Shown: one piece after another, positions 9,043 to 18,260 of the stretch
How the letters are laid out: each line of letters opens with the position of its first letter
Numbering within the stretch: the stretch's first letter is position 1
From: JBBSOK01 sp965219125
GTDB lineage: Bacteria; Bacteroidota; Bacteroidia; Flavobacteriales; Flavobacteriaceae
Direction: 5' to 3'
Assembly (NCBI GenBank): GCA_965219125.1
Contig: CBDCMO010000002.1
Span: forward strand, 2,294,001-2,358,000
DNA: 64,000 nucleotides
Program-made: the position numbers and the translations under genes
Notes under the pieces: generated by a model
Told to the model about the DNA's origin: nothing
What the model saw: the letters and a program-made list of their open reading frames with translations, nothing else
Databases searched by the model: none

Positions 9043-9879
9043 CTAACTTTCTAAATTAAAATGATGAACGTCGCGTTGCGGGAATGGTATTGATATGCCT
9101 GCACTTTCAAGGCGCATTTTAGATTCTTCCATAATTAAAAAGTGCAAATCCCAAAATTCTGCGTTAATAGCCCAAAAACGAAGGGAAAGATTTACCGAAC
9201 TATCACCCAATTCTGCTACATAAACAACAGGCTTTTTACCTTCATCTTGTATCGTTTGCGGTTGCTCATTTACCAAATTCAGTAAAATTTCCCTTGCAAG
9301 TTTAATATCGCTATCATAACTTATTCCTATTGTTATTGCATCTTTCCGGATTCCTTCAACTGTGAAATTAATTATATTCTCATTCATAATTTTGCCGTTC
9401 GGCAAAATAGCAAGTTGATTATTAAATGTCAATAACCTAGTATGAAAAATGCTAATCTCCTTTACTGTACCATCTAAACCTTGCGCTTTTATAAAGTCTC
9501 CTATTTTAAAAGGTTTTAATATTAATATTAATACGCCGCCAGCAAAATTTGACAATGAGCCTTGTAATGCCAAACCAATTGCAAGGCCCGCCGCACCTAA
9601 AATTGCTACAAATGAAGCAGACTCAACACCCAATTGCGTAATTACAACTACAAATAATAAGATTTTAAGGCCATAATTTATTAAACTGGCTATAAAATTT
9701 TCTAATGTTAAATCGAATTCCTTCTTTTTAAAATACTTTCTAACTAAGCGGTTAACCATTTTTATTAGCCACCAACCAACAATCAATATGGCTATGGCAC
9801 CGAGTAAATTAGGTATAAAATCTATCAATTTTTGTCCATATCTTTCAACATAAACATCTACATTATTTAATTTTTCCAT
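9043..9879 (-). CDS. Small-conductance mechanosensitive channel, MscS family
   Basis: The 278-residue protein matches the short MscS form. Three membrane segments (about residues 18-42, 62-85 and 89-120) precede a cytoplasmic beta domain and alpha-beta vestibule. The pore helix carries the typical Gly/Ala pattern GAAGLAIGLALQG, and the C-terminal part includes the FTVEG and IPFPQRDVH motifs of the family. It releases solutes under hypo-osmotic stress. The gene is 6 bases downstream of the thioredoxin-domain gene on the same strand and probably shares its transcript. Confidence 0.93.
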   Translation of the reverse strand: MEKLNNVDVYVERYGQKLIDFIPNLLGAIAILIVGWWLIKMVNRLVRKYFKKKEFDLTLENFIASLINYGLKILLFVVVITQLGVESASFVAILGAAGLAIGLALQGSLSNFAGGVLILILKPFKIGDFIKAQGLDGTVKEISIFHTRLLTFNNQLAILPNGKIMNENIINFTVEGIRKDAITIGISYDSDIKLAREILLNLVNEQPQTIQDEGKKPVVYVAELGDSSVNLSLRFWAINAEFWDLHFLIMEESKMRLESAGISIPFPQRDVHHFNLES

Positions 9880-9885
9880 GAAATT

Positions 9886-11994
9886 TTATTTCTTCTTTAG
9901 AGTTTCAATTATTTTCTGTGAATCTTTTTCTGGCAACTTACAACTATTGTTTTCGCATAAATAAAGTAGGGTTTCTCCGTTTATATATCTGTTTTTCAGT
10001 AATGGCATATCGCTTTCTTGCAAGCTTCCTGCCACTAAAATATTTGGTAGATACGCCGTGTTTATTTCAGCCAACTTTTTGGTAGCGACTTTACCAACAA
10101 CAACCACTTCATAAAAATTGTCTTTGTAATTTGCCAATAAGTTTAACCAATTTGAGAAAGAGCTTGGGTAATTTTCCATTTCTGCCAAAACATTTTTCAG
10201 CATTTGGTGAGCGGCTTCGGCATATTTTGTTTCATCAAAATAATGCGATAGTTTAAACAAATTATTGGCCATTATTGAATTAGATGCAGGAATTACATTG
10301 TCCCTATATTCGAAAGTTCTGGTTATTAACTGTGCATCTAAATTGCTGGTAAAGTAGAACATACCCTTTTCAATATTATAAAAATGAGCCAAGGCATAAT
10401 CTGTTAATTGTTTGGCTTCATGTATCCATTTTTGATCCAAAGTAACCTCATAAAGAGCAATAAAAGAATCAACAACACTTGCGTAATCTTCCAAATATCC
10501 ATTTATATTGCTTTTGCCATTTTTATAATTGTGGTGCAAAGAACCGTCATTTTGTAATTGGGTTTTTAAAATGAAACTAGCGTTTTTTAAAGCTGCATCT
10601 AAAAATTCTTTTTCTCCAAATGCCTTGTACGCATCTATATATCCCTTTAACATAAGCCCATTCCACGACGTTAATGTTTTATCATCCAATCTTGGTTTTG
10701 GTCTTTTGTTTCTATAATCTAAAAGAATTTGCTTCCAATTTTCTTTCTTCTTCTCAATTTCTTCAACTGAAATAGCAAATTCCTTTGCAATCTTTTCATC
10801 TTCATTTTCACGAATTAAAACATAGGTATCTTCCCATTTTCCGAAGCTGTTTATATTATAGTAAGCCTTGAATAATGGAAAATCTGCCTTCAACAAAATT
10901 TCTAATTCTTTCTTTTGGTAAACATAATAAGCGCCTTCTTCCAATATTCCCACTTCATTTTTACTGTCGGCATCAAGTGATGAATAAAAAGCACCTTCAT
11001 CATTAGTTAAATCTCGTGATACGAATTTCAGCGTTTCAAACACTACGTTTTTATAAAGATCATTTTTTGTCTGTGAATAGGCGTGACTATATAGACTTAC
11101 CAATTGTGCATTATCGTACAACATTTTTTCAAAGTGTGGCACGTGCCATTTTACATCAGTGCTGTATCTTGAAAATCCGCCACCAATTTGATCATACAAA
11201 CCGCCGAAAGCCATTTTTGTAAGTGTAAGTTTTACAAAATTGAGTAAATTTTGGTCGTTAGTTTGAACAGCTTGCCTAAGTAGAAACTCATAATTATTGG
11301 GCATCATAAATTTGGGAGCGCGATTATAACCACCAAATTTTAAATCGAAATCTTTAGACCAATTGGTAACTAATTTTGCAACATCAAATTTTTTGAAATC
11401 TATCTCTTCTGAATTTAAGTGTACCAAATCCATACTTTTTATTCCTTCTTCAAGCTGATCTGCGTAATCATAAAGCTTTTGTGGATTATTTTGATAAATT
11501 TCTTCAATCTGTTCAAGCGCATTTACCCAATCTTCTTTTCTGAAATAGGTACCCCCATAAATCGGTCTACCATCGGGCAAAGCAATGATGTTAAGCGGCC
11601 AGCCTGCGCTGCCTGTCATTAAGGTAACCGCGTTAATGTAAATTTGATCTATATCTGGGCGCTCTTCCCGATCAACCTTAATATTCACAAAACTTTTGTT
11701 CATAACGCTAGCTACAATAGTGTCTTCAAAACTTTCGTGCTCCATTACGTGACACCAATGGCAAGCTGCATAACCAATACTTATCACCATTAATTTCTTC
11801 TCTTTTTCTGCAACACTGAGCGTTTCATCATTCCAAGCATTCCAATTTACAGGATTGTGTGCGTGCTGAAGCAAATACGGACTTGTTTCAGATATTAGAT
11901 TATTTGTATAGGGTCCATTTTCCAACGTATTTTTTTTTTGGGCGTTGCACGATATAAAAATTAATGTGAGAATTAAGAAATAGCTATATCGCAT
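9886..11994 (-). CDS. Thioredoxin-domain protein of the YyaL/SPATA20 (DUF255) family, lipoprotein
   Basis: The 702-residue protein opens with a lipoprotein signal (LIFISC, lipidation at C16). An N-terminal thioredoxin-like domain with the conserved block AACHWCHVMEHESFE follows, with active cysteines C78 and C81. The long C-terminal part, with motifs TSWNGLMLKGY and YASVVDSFIALYE, resembles the (alpha/alpha)6 glycosidase toroid of the family. The biochemical role of this family is not established. The length is typical. The signal sequence places it at a membrane facing the periplasm, unlike many cytoplasmic homologues. Confidence 0.9.
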   Translation of the reverse strand: MRYSYFLILTLIFISCNAQKKNTLENGPYTNNLISETSPYLLQHAHNPVNWNAWNDETLSVAEKEKKLMVISIGYAACHWCHVMEHESFEDTIVASVMNKSFVNIKVDREERPDIDQIYINAVTLMTGSAGWPLNIIALPDGRPIYGGTYFRKEDWVNALEQIEEIYQNNPQKLYDYADQLEEGIKSMDLVHLNSEEIDFKKFDVAKLVTNWSKDFDLKFGGYNRAPKFMMPNNYEFLLRQAVQTNDQNLLNFVKLTLTKMAFGGLYDQIGGGFSRYSTDVKWHVPHFEKMLYDNAQLVSLYSHAYSQTKNDLYKNVVFETLKFVSRDLTNDEGAFYSSLDADSKNEVGILEEGAYYVYQKKELEILLKADFPLFKAYYNINSFGKWEDTYVLIRENEDEKIAKEFAISVEEIEKKKENWKQILLDYRNKRPKPRLDDKTLTSWNGLMLKGYIDAYKAFGEKEFLDAALKNASFILKTQLQNDGSLHHNYKNGKSNINGYLEDYASVVDSFIALYEVTLDQKWIHEAKQLTDYALAHFYNIEKGMFYFTSNLDAQLITRTFEYRDNVIPASNSIMANNLFKLSHYFDETKYAEAAHQMLKNVLAEMENYPSSFSNWLNLLANYKDNFYEVVVVGKVATKKLAEINTAYLPNILVAGSLQESDMPLLKNRYINGETLLYLCENNSCKLPEKDSQKIIETLKKK

Positions 11995-12011
11995 GAGAAT
12001 TTTTGAAAATA

Positions 12012-12045
12012 AAAATACGCCCTTGAAAGCTCAAAAGCGCATTTT
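12012..12045 (-). terminator. Terminator hairpin after the dodecin gene
   Basis: AAAATACGCCCTTGA (12013-12027) pairs with TCAAAAGCGCATTTT (12031-12045) with a few G-U pairs and a 4-base loop. Read on the minus strand the stem is followed by a run of T. It sits between the dodecin stop and the start of the thioredoxin-domain gene, so it would end the dodecin transcript. Confidence 0.5.
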
Positions 12046-12064
12046 ATTTGATTATCAATTTGTT

Positions 12065-12265
12065 TTATTGAACTTCGAATGAGATTTTTACATTTACTCG
12101 AAACTCGGAAACATCATTATCATTTACTGTAACACTTTGTTCCTGTACGTAAGCTGAACGAATATTCTTTACTGTTTTAGAGGCTTCCTGTACTGCTTTT
12201 CGTGTTGCATCTTCCCAACTTTTTGGTGAGTTTGCCATTATTTCTAATACTTTTAATATTGCCAT
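12065..12265 (-). CDS. Dodecin family flavin-binding protein
   Basis: I chose the ATG at 12265, giving a 66-residue protein starting MAILKVLEIMANSPKSWEDA, which is the normal dodecin length. A longer in-frame extension would add 30 AT-rich residues with no homology. The dodecin pattern of a strand, one amphipathic helix (SWEDATRKAVQEASKTV) and two strands ending VSFEVQ-like (here ISFEVQ) is complete. Dodecins form hollow dodecamers that store flavins or CoA. The gene lies 95 bases downstream of the Nfu gene on the same strand. Confidence 0.9.
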   Translation of the reverse strand: MAILKVLEIMANSPKSWEDATRKAVQEASKTVKNIRSAYVQEQSVTVNDNDVSEFRVNVKISFEVQ

Positions 12266-12360
12266 TTTCTTGTTTTTAAATTGGTTATTAATTTCCTTGT
12301 AAGCCAATATACAATTTACATAGGCTAAATATCTGAAAATTAAGTTAAATGGCAATCTGC

Positions 12361-13266
12361 TTAGCCATTCACGGCTTCAACATAACTTACGCGACCTTGG
12401 AGCATATCGGCAAGCATTGTTTCAATTCCATTTTTTAATGTTATGGTTGAAGATGGGCAACCGCTACAGGCACCTTGCAAAATTACGCGGACAGTTTTGG
12501 TTTTTTCATCAAATGAATCAAAAGCAATATGGCCACCATCGCTTGCTACGGCTGGTTTTACATATTCGTTTAAAATACTTATTATTTCTTTTTCTATCTC
12601 AGTATAGTTTTGCTCTACAATTTCATTCGTATTATTCACAATTTCCGTTTTCTTTTGAAGAATTTTATCATTCAAAATAGGATTTCCGCTTTCAATGTAT
12701 GTGCGTATAAATTCTCTAATTTCAAGGGTTATGTCATTCCATTCCGCAATGTTATATTTCATTACAGAAACATAATTGTCACTTATAAAAACTTCTTTTA
12801 CAAAAGGAAAATTAAAAAGTGCAGATGCAAGTGGCGCATTTTGGGCTTGGTCTATATCTTTAAATTCAAAAGTGTCTGTAGCAATAGTTTTATTAATTAC
12901 AAACCGCATAACGGTTGGGTTCGGCGTACTTTCGGCATAAACGCTTATGGGTATTTTTGTGGTAGTATTACTTTCTGAAATTACCTTTTTACCTTCGTTT
13001 AGATAATCTGAAATGGCTTCGGCAACTTCGTCTTGCACATCTTGCCACGCAACAATGTTATATTTTTCGATGGCAACAAAATTTTGAGAGATATAAACCG
13101 TTTTTACAAAAGGCAGATAAAACAATTGTTGCGCAATTGGGCTGTTTTTCGCTTCATCTATATTATTATATTCATAGCTCTGCGCTTGCGTTAAAAATGA
13201 ATTTGAAACAAATTTGAGTATGTTTTCGTTACTTGTAGTTTCAGTATGAATGTTAAATTGAGACAT
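12361..13266 (-). CDS. NifU-like Fe-S scaffold/carrier with duplicated Nfu N-terminal domain
   Basis: The 301-residue protein has two tandem Nfu_N-type domains (about residues 2-95 and 108-200) followed by a C-terminal NifU domain (about 220-300). The NifU domain holds GACSGCP, with cluster-ligating C267 and C270. The two N-terminal copies are visibly homologous, sharing the pattern LPFVK.V.IS..-V...KYN and FPFVKEVFIS.NYV.V.KYN. Such proteins carry 4Fe-4S clusters to target enzymes. The usual bacterial or mitochondrial Nfu has a single N-terminal domain. Confidence 0.92.
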   Translation of the reverse strand: MSQFNIHTETTSNENILKFVSNSFLTQAQSYEYNNIDEAKNSPIAQQLFYLPFVKTVYISQNFVAIEKYNIVAWQDVQDEVAEAISDYLNEGKKVISESNTTTKIPISVYAESTPNPTVMRFVINKTIATDTFEFKDIDQAQNAPLASALFNFPFVKEVFISDNYVSVMKYNIAEWNDITLEIREFIRTYIESGNPILNDKILQKKTEIVNNTNEIVEQNYTEIEKEIISILNEYVKPAVASDGGHIAFDSFDEKTKTVRVILQGACSGCPSSTITLKNGIETMLADMLQGRVSYVEAVNG

Positions 13267-13501
13267 TTAGTTTCTTTTTTTACAAAAATATAAAAAGAAA
13301 CTCGATGTATTCAATATATTTGAGCCCTTGTGCGAAGAACTTTTTGAGGACTTAAGCACATACTGCTTAAAGAAATAAGATTTTTTCAATTTAAAAATTT
13401 ATATATTTGGCAGGTTTCTGCTTTTTTAGAAACATTGAGCTAGAAAAAAAAGTTGTTAATTGTATATAAAATAATTGGCATTACTTGACAGACAAATACT
13501 T

Positions 13502-14497
13502 ATGACTAAAAAAATTGTTTTACTCCTCTCTATTTTCGCGGCAACATTTGCTTACGCACAAGATGGAATTCCCGTATATTCAGACTATTTAGCAGAAAAT
13601 TTATATTTATTGCACCCATCTATGGCTGGTGCTGCTGCACATAACCAAGTGCGACTTACTGCTAGACAACAATGGTTTGACCAAAATGAAGCACCAAACT
13701 TGCAGACTTTAAGTTTTAATGCGCGTGTTGGTGAAAATAATGGTCTGGGTTTTATAGCTTACAATGATAAAAATGGATATCATTCGCAAACGGGTGGATA
13801 TTTAACGTATGCCTACCATCTTATGTTTTCTAGAACGCCTGTAGATTTAAACCAACTTTCTTTTGGAATAAGTGCAGGTCTTACCCAAAACAGGCTAGAT
13901 GAAACCGAATTTGATTTAAGTGATTTCGATCCTGTAATTGCCGGTATTGTGCAAAGTAGTTCTTATTTTAATGTAGATGTTGGTGCATCATATAATTTTC
14001 TTGATTTTTCAGCTCATTTTACCATCAAAAATTTGCTATTTAGTAATAGAAATATTTACTCAGACGGTTTTGAGCCAAATAATCAACGGAGTTATATTTT
14101 TTCAACAGCGTATGCTATTGGTAAATTTGATAGCGATTGGTTGTATGAGCCATCTGTTCTCTTTCAATATGGTGAACGTACGGGCCAAAAAACGGTTGAC
14201 ATAAACTTTAAAACATATAGAAAATTCGAATTCGGAAATCTCTTTGGCGTTCTTTCATATAGAAGAAGTTTTGATGGGGCAGAAAGACTAAATGGCACTC
14301 AGATCACAAATCAAAAATTACAGTACATTACGCCAGTTGTTGGTGTAAATTATAAGAACTTTATTTTTGCTTATACTTATTCCTACTTAATAGGAAATGT
14401 AAAATTTGATAGTGGCGGCTTCCACCAAATTACGTTGGGTTACGATTTTGGCAGAAGAGCTGAATTATACGAATGTAATTGTCCTGCTGTAAATTAG
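13502..14497 (+). CDS. PorP/SprF family type IX secretion membrane protein
   Basis: The ATG at 13502 is chosen because it places a signal peptide (MTKKIVLLLSIFAATFAYAQ) at the start, giving 331 residues. The mature N-terminus DGIPVYSDYL.ENLYLLHPSMAGAA is the hallmark of PorP/SprF proteins: a short motif with asparagine or histidine, proline and a small-residue stretch. The rest is predicted outer-membrane beta-barrel. These proteins anchor or present substrates of the type IX secretion system. No large adhesin (SprB-like) partner lies beside it, so the client is unknown. A TATATTTG hexamer-like -7 element lies at 13402-13409. Confidence 0.9.
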   Translation: MTKKIVLLLSIFAATFAYAQDGIPVYSDYLAENLYLLHPSMAGAAAHNQVRLTARQQWFDQNEAPNLQTLSFNARVGENNGLGFIAYNDKNGYHSQTGGYLTYAYHLMFSRTPVDLNQLSFGISAGLTQNRLDETEFDLSDFDPVIAGIVQSSSYFNVDVGASYNFLDFSAHFTIKNLLFSNRNIYSDGFEPNNQRSYIFSTAYAIGKFDSDWLYEPSVLFQYGERTGQKTVDINFKTYRKFEFGNLFGVLSYRRSFDGAERLNGTQITNQKLQYITPVVGVNYKNFIFAYTYSYLIGNVKFDSGGFHQITLGYDFGRRAELYECNCPAVN

Positions 14498-14574
14498 CAA
14501 TTATAAGTGTATTTCGACTACGCCCAATGTCCGAAACAAAAGCAGTTAAAGTACTTCATCTAATTTAAAAATTT

Positions 14575-14604
14575 AAAAAGCGCCAATTAAAAAAGGCGCT
14601 TTTT
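14575..14604 (+). terminator. Rho-independent terminator after the PorP/SprF gene
   Basis: AAAAAGCGCC (14575-14584) and GGCGCTTTTT (14595-14604) form a perfect 10-bp stem with a T-tract. It stands between the plus-strand PorP/SprF gene and the minus-strand VWA gene and can work for both. Confidence 0.85.
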
Positions 14605-14635
14605 TCGTTCTAATAAATCTAGAAAATATACTATA

Positions 14636-14658
14636 AACTGCCACTGAAAACTGCGACT
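14636..14658. repeat. Short ACTGCnACT-type intergenic repeat
   Basis: AACTGCCACTGAAAACTGCG is followed by ACT and runs into the stop codon of the VWA gene. A close relative lies at 39603-39633. Both consist of degenerate copies of an ACTGC(C/A/G)A(C/A) unit. See the finding on these repeats. Confidence 0.4.
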
Positions 14659-15812
14659 TATTTATCCCATATATAATTTTTGCTTTCTGCCTGTTTTTTA
14701 ATTGAGTTTAGCATCGCACTTTCTAATCCATTACTTTCAGTAGTTGATTGTTCTGCTAGATATTTTCGTCTTTTTTCGTTTAAATCTGCAATCTCATTTT
14801 GTACTTTTTCCCTTTCAGCACTTTTTAGTGAGACATACCTCCTAATTTCCTTTTCACTTTTGTCTTGTAAATTTTCGGGTAAATCACTTTTTTTAAGTTT
14901 GGCATATTCAAAATCTTCCTCTTTTTCAGCATCTACCAAATCCCAACTTTCGTTTTTGTATAAATAAGAACTTTTTGAAACAGCTCTACTAACAGCATTT
15001 TCTTTGCTGTAGGTTTCTGCATTCATATCTTGTTCTGCTTGCATTGCCGCCTTATCTTTTCCGCTGCCGCCATACGGAATATATGTTGCGTTCAATTTAA
15101 TATTCAGTTGAATAATTACATCATCATACGGAGAAGCAACATAAACCGTTTGTTGATTGTGGTCTATCGCCATATAATCGCCATAAGCCAGTTTTGCGCC
15201 ATCTTGCCAATTGCTATTTATTCCTTCTTCGTAATTACCGCAAAAAATAGTGTTGACAACTACATCTTTTTCTTTTGCTTGCATTGCCGCATCTTTATAG
15301 CTAATTGCGCCTTGCGTGAAAGGTTCGTTTCCAGCTATAAAAATCATTTTCAAATCGTCAGCATCTTTTTGCCAATCTAATTTTTCAAGGGAGGTTTTAA
15401 TTACCGTTCCGCAATATTCTTCGCCTCCGCGCGTGGTTAACGAGAAAAGTTCTTTTGAAACTTCATCTAAATCTGTAGTAAAAGCTAAAATTTTCCGCAC
15501 GTAACCTTCGCGCGAAGAAAGATTATCATTGCCATATTCGTACAAAGCTATTTGAAGATTTGGCCGTTGGTTTTGGCATTTCGCATAACTTAACTCATTT
15601 ACAAGTTCCCAAAGCTGGGCTTTTGCTTGGTCTATTAAACCATCCATACTATTACTGGTGTCCAATAAAAGTGCAACTTGAATATAATGTGGTTTTACGG
15701 GTTTTTCAATTTTAAGAGCTTCAACTATCGCAACTTCTTTTTTTGAATCTGCCTTGCAGCTAAAGGCAAGTAAAATACAGCTGCCGAGAATTATTTTAGA
15801 TATTGTTTTCAT
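14658..15812 (-). CDS. VWA-domain lipoprotein
   Basis: The start at 15812 is chosen because it gives a lipoprotein signal (MKTISKIILGSCILLAFSC, lipidated C19). A longer in-frame start adds 16 residues before the signal. A von Willebrand factor A domain follows immediately, with a MIDAS motif DTSNS (D51, S53, S55) and a later ITARGG/TTRGGEEY block. The C-terminal third (about 270-384) is highly charged coiled coil. It is probably anchored in a membrane facing the periplasm and involved in metal-dependent protein binding. It is divergent from the LytS gene, sharing a 200-base regulatory region. Confidence 0.88.
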   Translation of the reverse strand: MKTISKIILGSCILLAFSCKADSKKEVAIVEALKIEKPVKPHYIQVALLLDTSNSMDGLIDQAKAQLWELVNELSYAKCQNQRPNLQIALYEYGNDNLSSREGYVRKILAFTTDLDEVSKELFSLTTRGGEEYCGTVIKTSLEKLDWQKDADDLKMIFIAGNEPFTQGAISYKDAAMQAKEKDVVVNTIFCGNYEEGINSNWQDGAKLAYGDYMAIDHNQQTVYVASPYDDVIIQLNIKLNATYIPYGGSGKDKAAMQAEQDMNAETYSKENAVSRAVSKSSYLYKNESWDLVDAEKEEDFEYAKLKKSDLPENLQDKSEKEIRRYVSLKSAEREKVQNEIADLNEKRRKYLAEQSTTESNGLESAMLNSIKKQAESKNYIWDK

Positions 15813-15889
15813 ATTTTTTGTTTTAAAATTCTCGTTAAATGTAAAATGAACCTTTTTCAAATAAAATAGAGAATGAGTATAGCTGAAGT

Positions 15890-15921
15890 TTCAATTAGTT
15901 TAGATAGACGTTCAATTAGTT
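15890..15921. promoter_or_regulatory. Direct repeat, candidate LytTR operator
   Basis: TTCAATTAGTT occurs at 15890-15900 and again at 15911-15921. The copies are identical and in the same orientation, and their start points are 21 bp apart (two DNA turns). LytTR regulators typically bind two direct repeats spaced this way. The site lies in the divergent region between the VWA gene and the LytS/LytTR pair, so it is a candidate autoregulatory site. Confidence 0.45.
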
Positions 15922-15958
15922 AACTACTATTTTTAGACTAATTATTGTAGTATTTTAG

Positions 15959-16006
15959 AAAAGCGTAATTTTAAAAGTCCGCAAAACCGTGTAAGTTTAC
16001 GCTTTT
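15959..16006 (+). promoter_or_regulatory. Inverted repeat just upstream of the LytS-type gene
   Basis: AAAAGCGTAA (15959-15968) and TTACGCTTTT (15997-16006) are perfect inverted copies separated by 28 bases. The right arm ends 6 bases before the ATG at 16013. It could be a leader stem-loop that covers the start codon or a second regulator site. Confidence 0.4.
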
Positions 16007-16012
16007 AAACTA

Positions 16013-18208
16013 ATGAAGAAATTTTTGAAAATCTTACTAAACCTATTCTTCGTCGTTTTGGCGATTCAAGTTTCTGCGCAAGAAAATAAGCAAACACAGA
16101 CCTTTCAAATAAAAGGTGAAGTAATTGATGATGAAACCAATGCGCCTATAAATAAGGTAAATGTTGAAATAAGCGGTGGAGACTACACAACCACAAATCT
16201 TGGCGGCAACTTCACGATTAAAGCAAAAGTTGGTGATCTGTTAATTTTTAAAAGTGAAGATTTTGAAACCGTTTACTACACTGTAAAAGATGCACAGCGC
16301 GTTACGGTTAAGGTTGAAAAAGCGCGAAATTCCCCAACGCTGGAAACCAGAAAATCTATTTCTACAAACACCGATATGTTTAAGGTTTACCTTGATTCTT
16401 CAAAGTATTTTTTAAAAAAAGATGCAAAGAAAAGTCTGGATTATGTTACAAAAGCGTTGGAATCTGCGCCAAACAAAATTGGAAACAACATTCAAAGCAG
16501 CCAAGCGTACGAAACCTTGGGCGATATAAATTTGTATTGGGCACAACCGGATTTAGCGGTAGATAATTTTAAGGAAAGCCTTTTAAAACGCTACAGCAAC
16601 AATGTAAAAATTAAATTGGGACAAGCATTTATCGCCAATAATAACTACCAAGAAAGTATTGCGGCTTTTGAAAGTTTGCTCAGAAACAATTTGTCATATT
16701 ATCAACAAGTACTCGTTTACGAAGGTTTGGGCGACACTTATAAAGCAATAAATGATAGCAAACGAAGTGTTTTAAATTATCAAAAATCGCTACAAATTGC
16801 CAAAGCGAAATTATACACGCCAAAAATTACCGATCTAAATGGTAAAATTGCTGAAGCCTACGCAATTTCGGGCGATTTAAACGAAGCGGAAGATTATTAT
16901 AACAACTCACTTCAACTTGCAAAAAAGGAAAATAAACAACGTGCGGCAGAACAGAAAAATCAGGTAGCCGATTTTTACAACCAAAACCGAGATTTTGATA
17001 AAGAAATTCAATTGCGTACAGAAACGATAGAGGAAATAAAAAATCTGGACGATAAAAAAACGAATCAACCAATTTCAAATGAAGCGCTAACGCCGCAGCG
17101 CCAAAATTATAAAATTGCAAATGCATACGTCAGTCAAGAAAAATATAAAGAGGCAATTCCCTATTTGCAGAAAAGTATAGCGCAGGCAGATGCGAAGGAA
17201 GATTTAGTAGTTCAAAAAGATGCAACGCGGAAGCTTTCAGAAATTTACCGCGATATTGGCGAATTTGATAAAGCCACAAAAAGCTACGAAAAATATGTTG
17301 AGGTTGTTGATGAGCTTTATATTAAAAAGGAACAGGAACTTTCGCAAGCTGCCAGATTTAATAAGGAGTTCGCCCTAAAACAAAACAGAATTGCCAGCCT
17401 TGAAAATGAGCGCAAACTCAATGAAAGCAGATATAGATTGGCTTTTGAAAATCAAAATTTGATTGCTAAAAACAGCCGCGTGCAACAATGGGTAATTGGT
17501 TCGCTTATTTTTATTGCGCTTTTACTACTTTACACGGCTTATACCCAATATAAAAATGTAAAACAGCAAAAATATAACAACAATCTTTTGGCGTTAAAAG
17601 GATTGCGAACGCAAATGAATCCGCATTTTATCTTCAATGCCTTAAATAGTGTAAATAGTTTTATTGCCGGAAACGACGAGCGTGCAGCAAACAAATATTT
17701 AAGTGAATTTTCCCAATTAATGCGTTCGGTACTTGAAAATAGCGAAGAAGATTTTATTCCGCTACAAAAGGAAATTGAATTATTGGAGCTTTATGTTAAG
17801 TTGGAGCATTTCAGATTTAAGGATAAATTTGACTATAAAATTACGATTGATGAAAATTTGAATATCGAAGAATTTGTAATTCCACCAATGCTTTTACAGC
17901 CTTACATTGAAAATGCCGTTTGGCACGGATTGCGGTATAAAGAAGAAAAAGGACTGCTCGAAGTAAATTTTAAACAGTTGAATGCTGACACTATTAAAAT
18001 AACAATAACCGATAATGGAATTGGCAGAAAGAAAAGTAAAGAAGTAAAAACAGATAATCAGAAAAAGCAGAAAAGTAAGGGAATGGGCAACATTAAAAAG
18101 CGAATTTCAATTTTGAACGAAATGTACAAAGACAAAGTAGATGTTACAATTGAAAATGTTTTTGATAATGAAGAAGGAACAAGAGTTATCTTACTTCTGA
18201 AAAAATAA
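16013..18208 (+). CDS. LytS-type sensor histidine kinase with TPR sensor region
   Basis: The 731-residue protein has a signal peptide (1-23), a carboxypeptidase-regulatory-like beta domain (about 30-95), and multiple TPR repeats (about 120-440). A single membrane span (about 493-512) and a cytoplasmic His_kinase domain follow, with phospho-acceptor H538 in the motif NPHFIFNALN. The HATPase (about 625-731) contains an N-box (ENAVWHGL) and DNGIG. The topology puts TPRs in the periplasm. It would phosphorylate the LytTR regulator encoded 52 bases downstream. The stimulus is unknown. Confidence 0.93.
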   Translation: MKKFLKILLNLFFVVLAIQVSAQENKQTQTFQIKGEVIDDETNAPINKVNVEISGGDYTTTNLGGNFTIKAKVGDLLIFKSEDFETVYYTVKDAQRVTVKVEKARNSPTLETRKSISTNTDMFKVYLDSSKYFLKKDAKKSLDYVTKALESAPNKIGNNIQSSQAYETLGDINLYWAQPDLAVDNFKESLLKRYSNNVKIKLGQAFIANNNYQESIAAFESLLRNNLSYYQQVLVYEGLGDTYKAINDSKRSVLNYQKSLQIAKAKLYTPKITDLNGKIAEAYAISGDLNEAEDYYNNSLQLAKKENKQRAAEQKNQVADFYNQNRDFDKEIQLRTETIEEIKNLDDKKTNQPISNEALTPQRQNYKIANAYVSQEKYKEAIPYLQKSIAQADAKEDLVVQKDATRKLSEIYRDIGEFDKATKSYEKYVEVVDELYIKKEQELSQAARFNKEFALKQNRIASLENERKLNESRYRLAFENQNLIAKNSRVQQWVIGSLIFIALLLLYTAYTQYKNVKQQKYNNNLLALKGLRTQMNPHFIFNALNSVNSFIAGNDERAANKYLSEFSQLMRSVLENSEEDFIPLQKEIELLELYVKLEHFRFKDKFDYKITIDENLNIEEFVIPPMLLQPYIENAVWHGLRYKEEKGLLEVNFKQLNADTIKITITDNGIGRKKSKEVKTDNQKKQKSKGMGNIKKRISILNEMYKDKVDVTIENVFDNEEGTRVILLLKK

Positions 18209-18260
18209 AATTGAATTAGAATTGAAAGTAATATTGAAGAATTAAAACTAAAACAACCAA

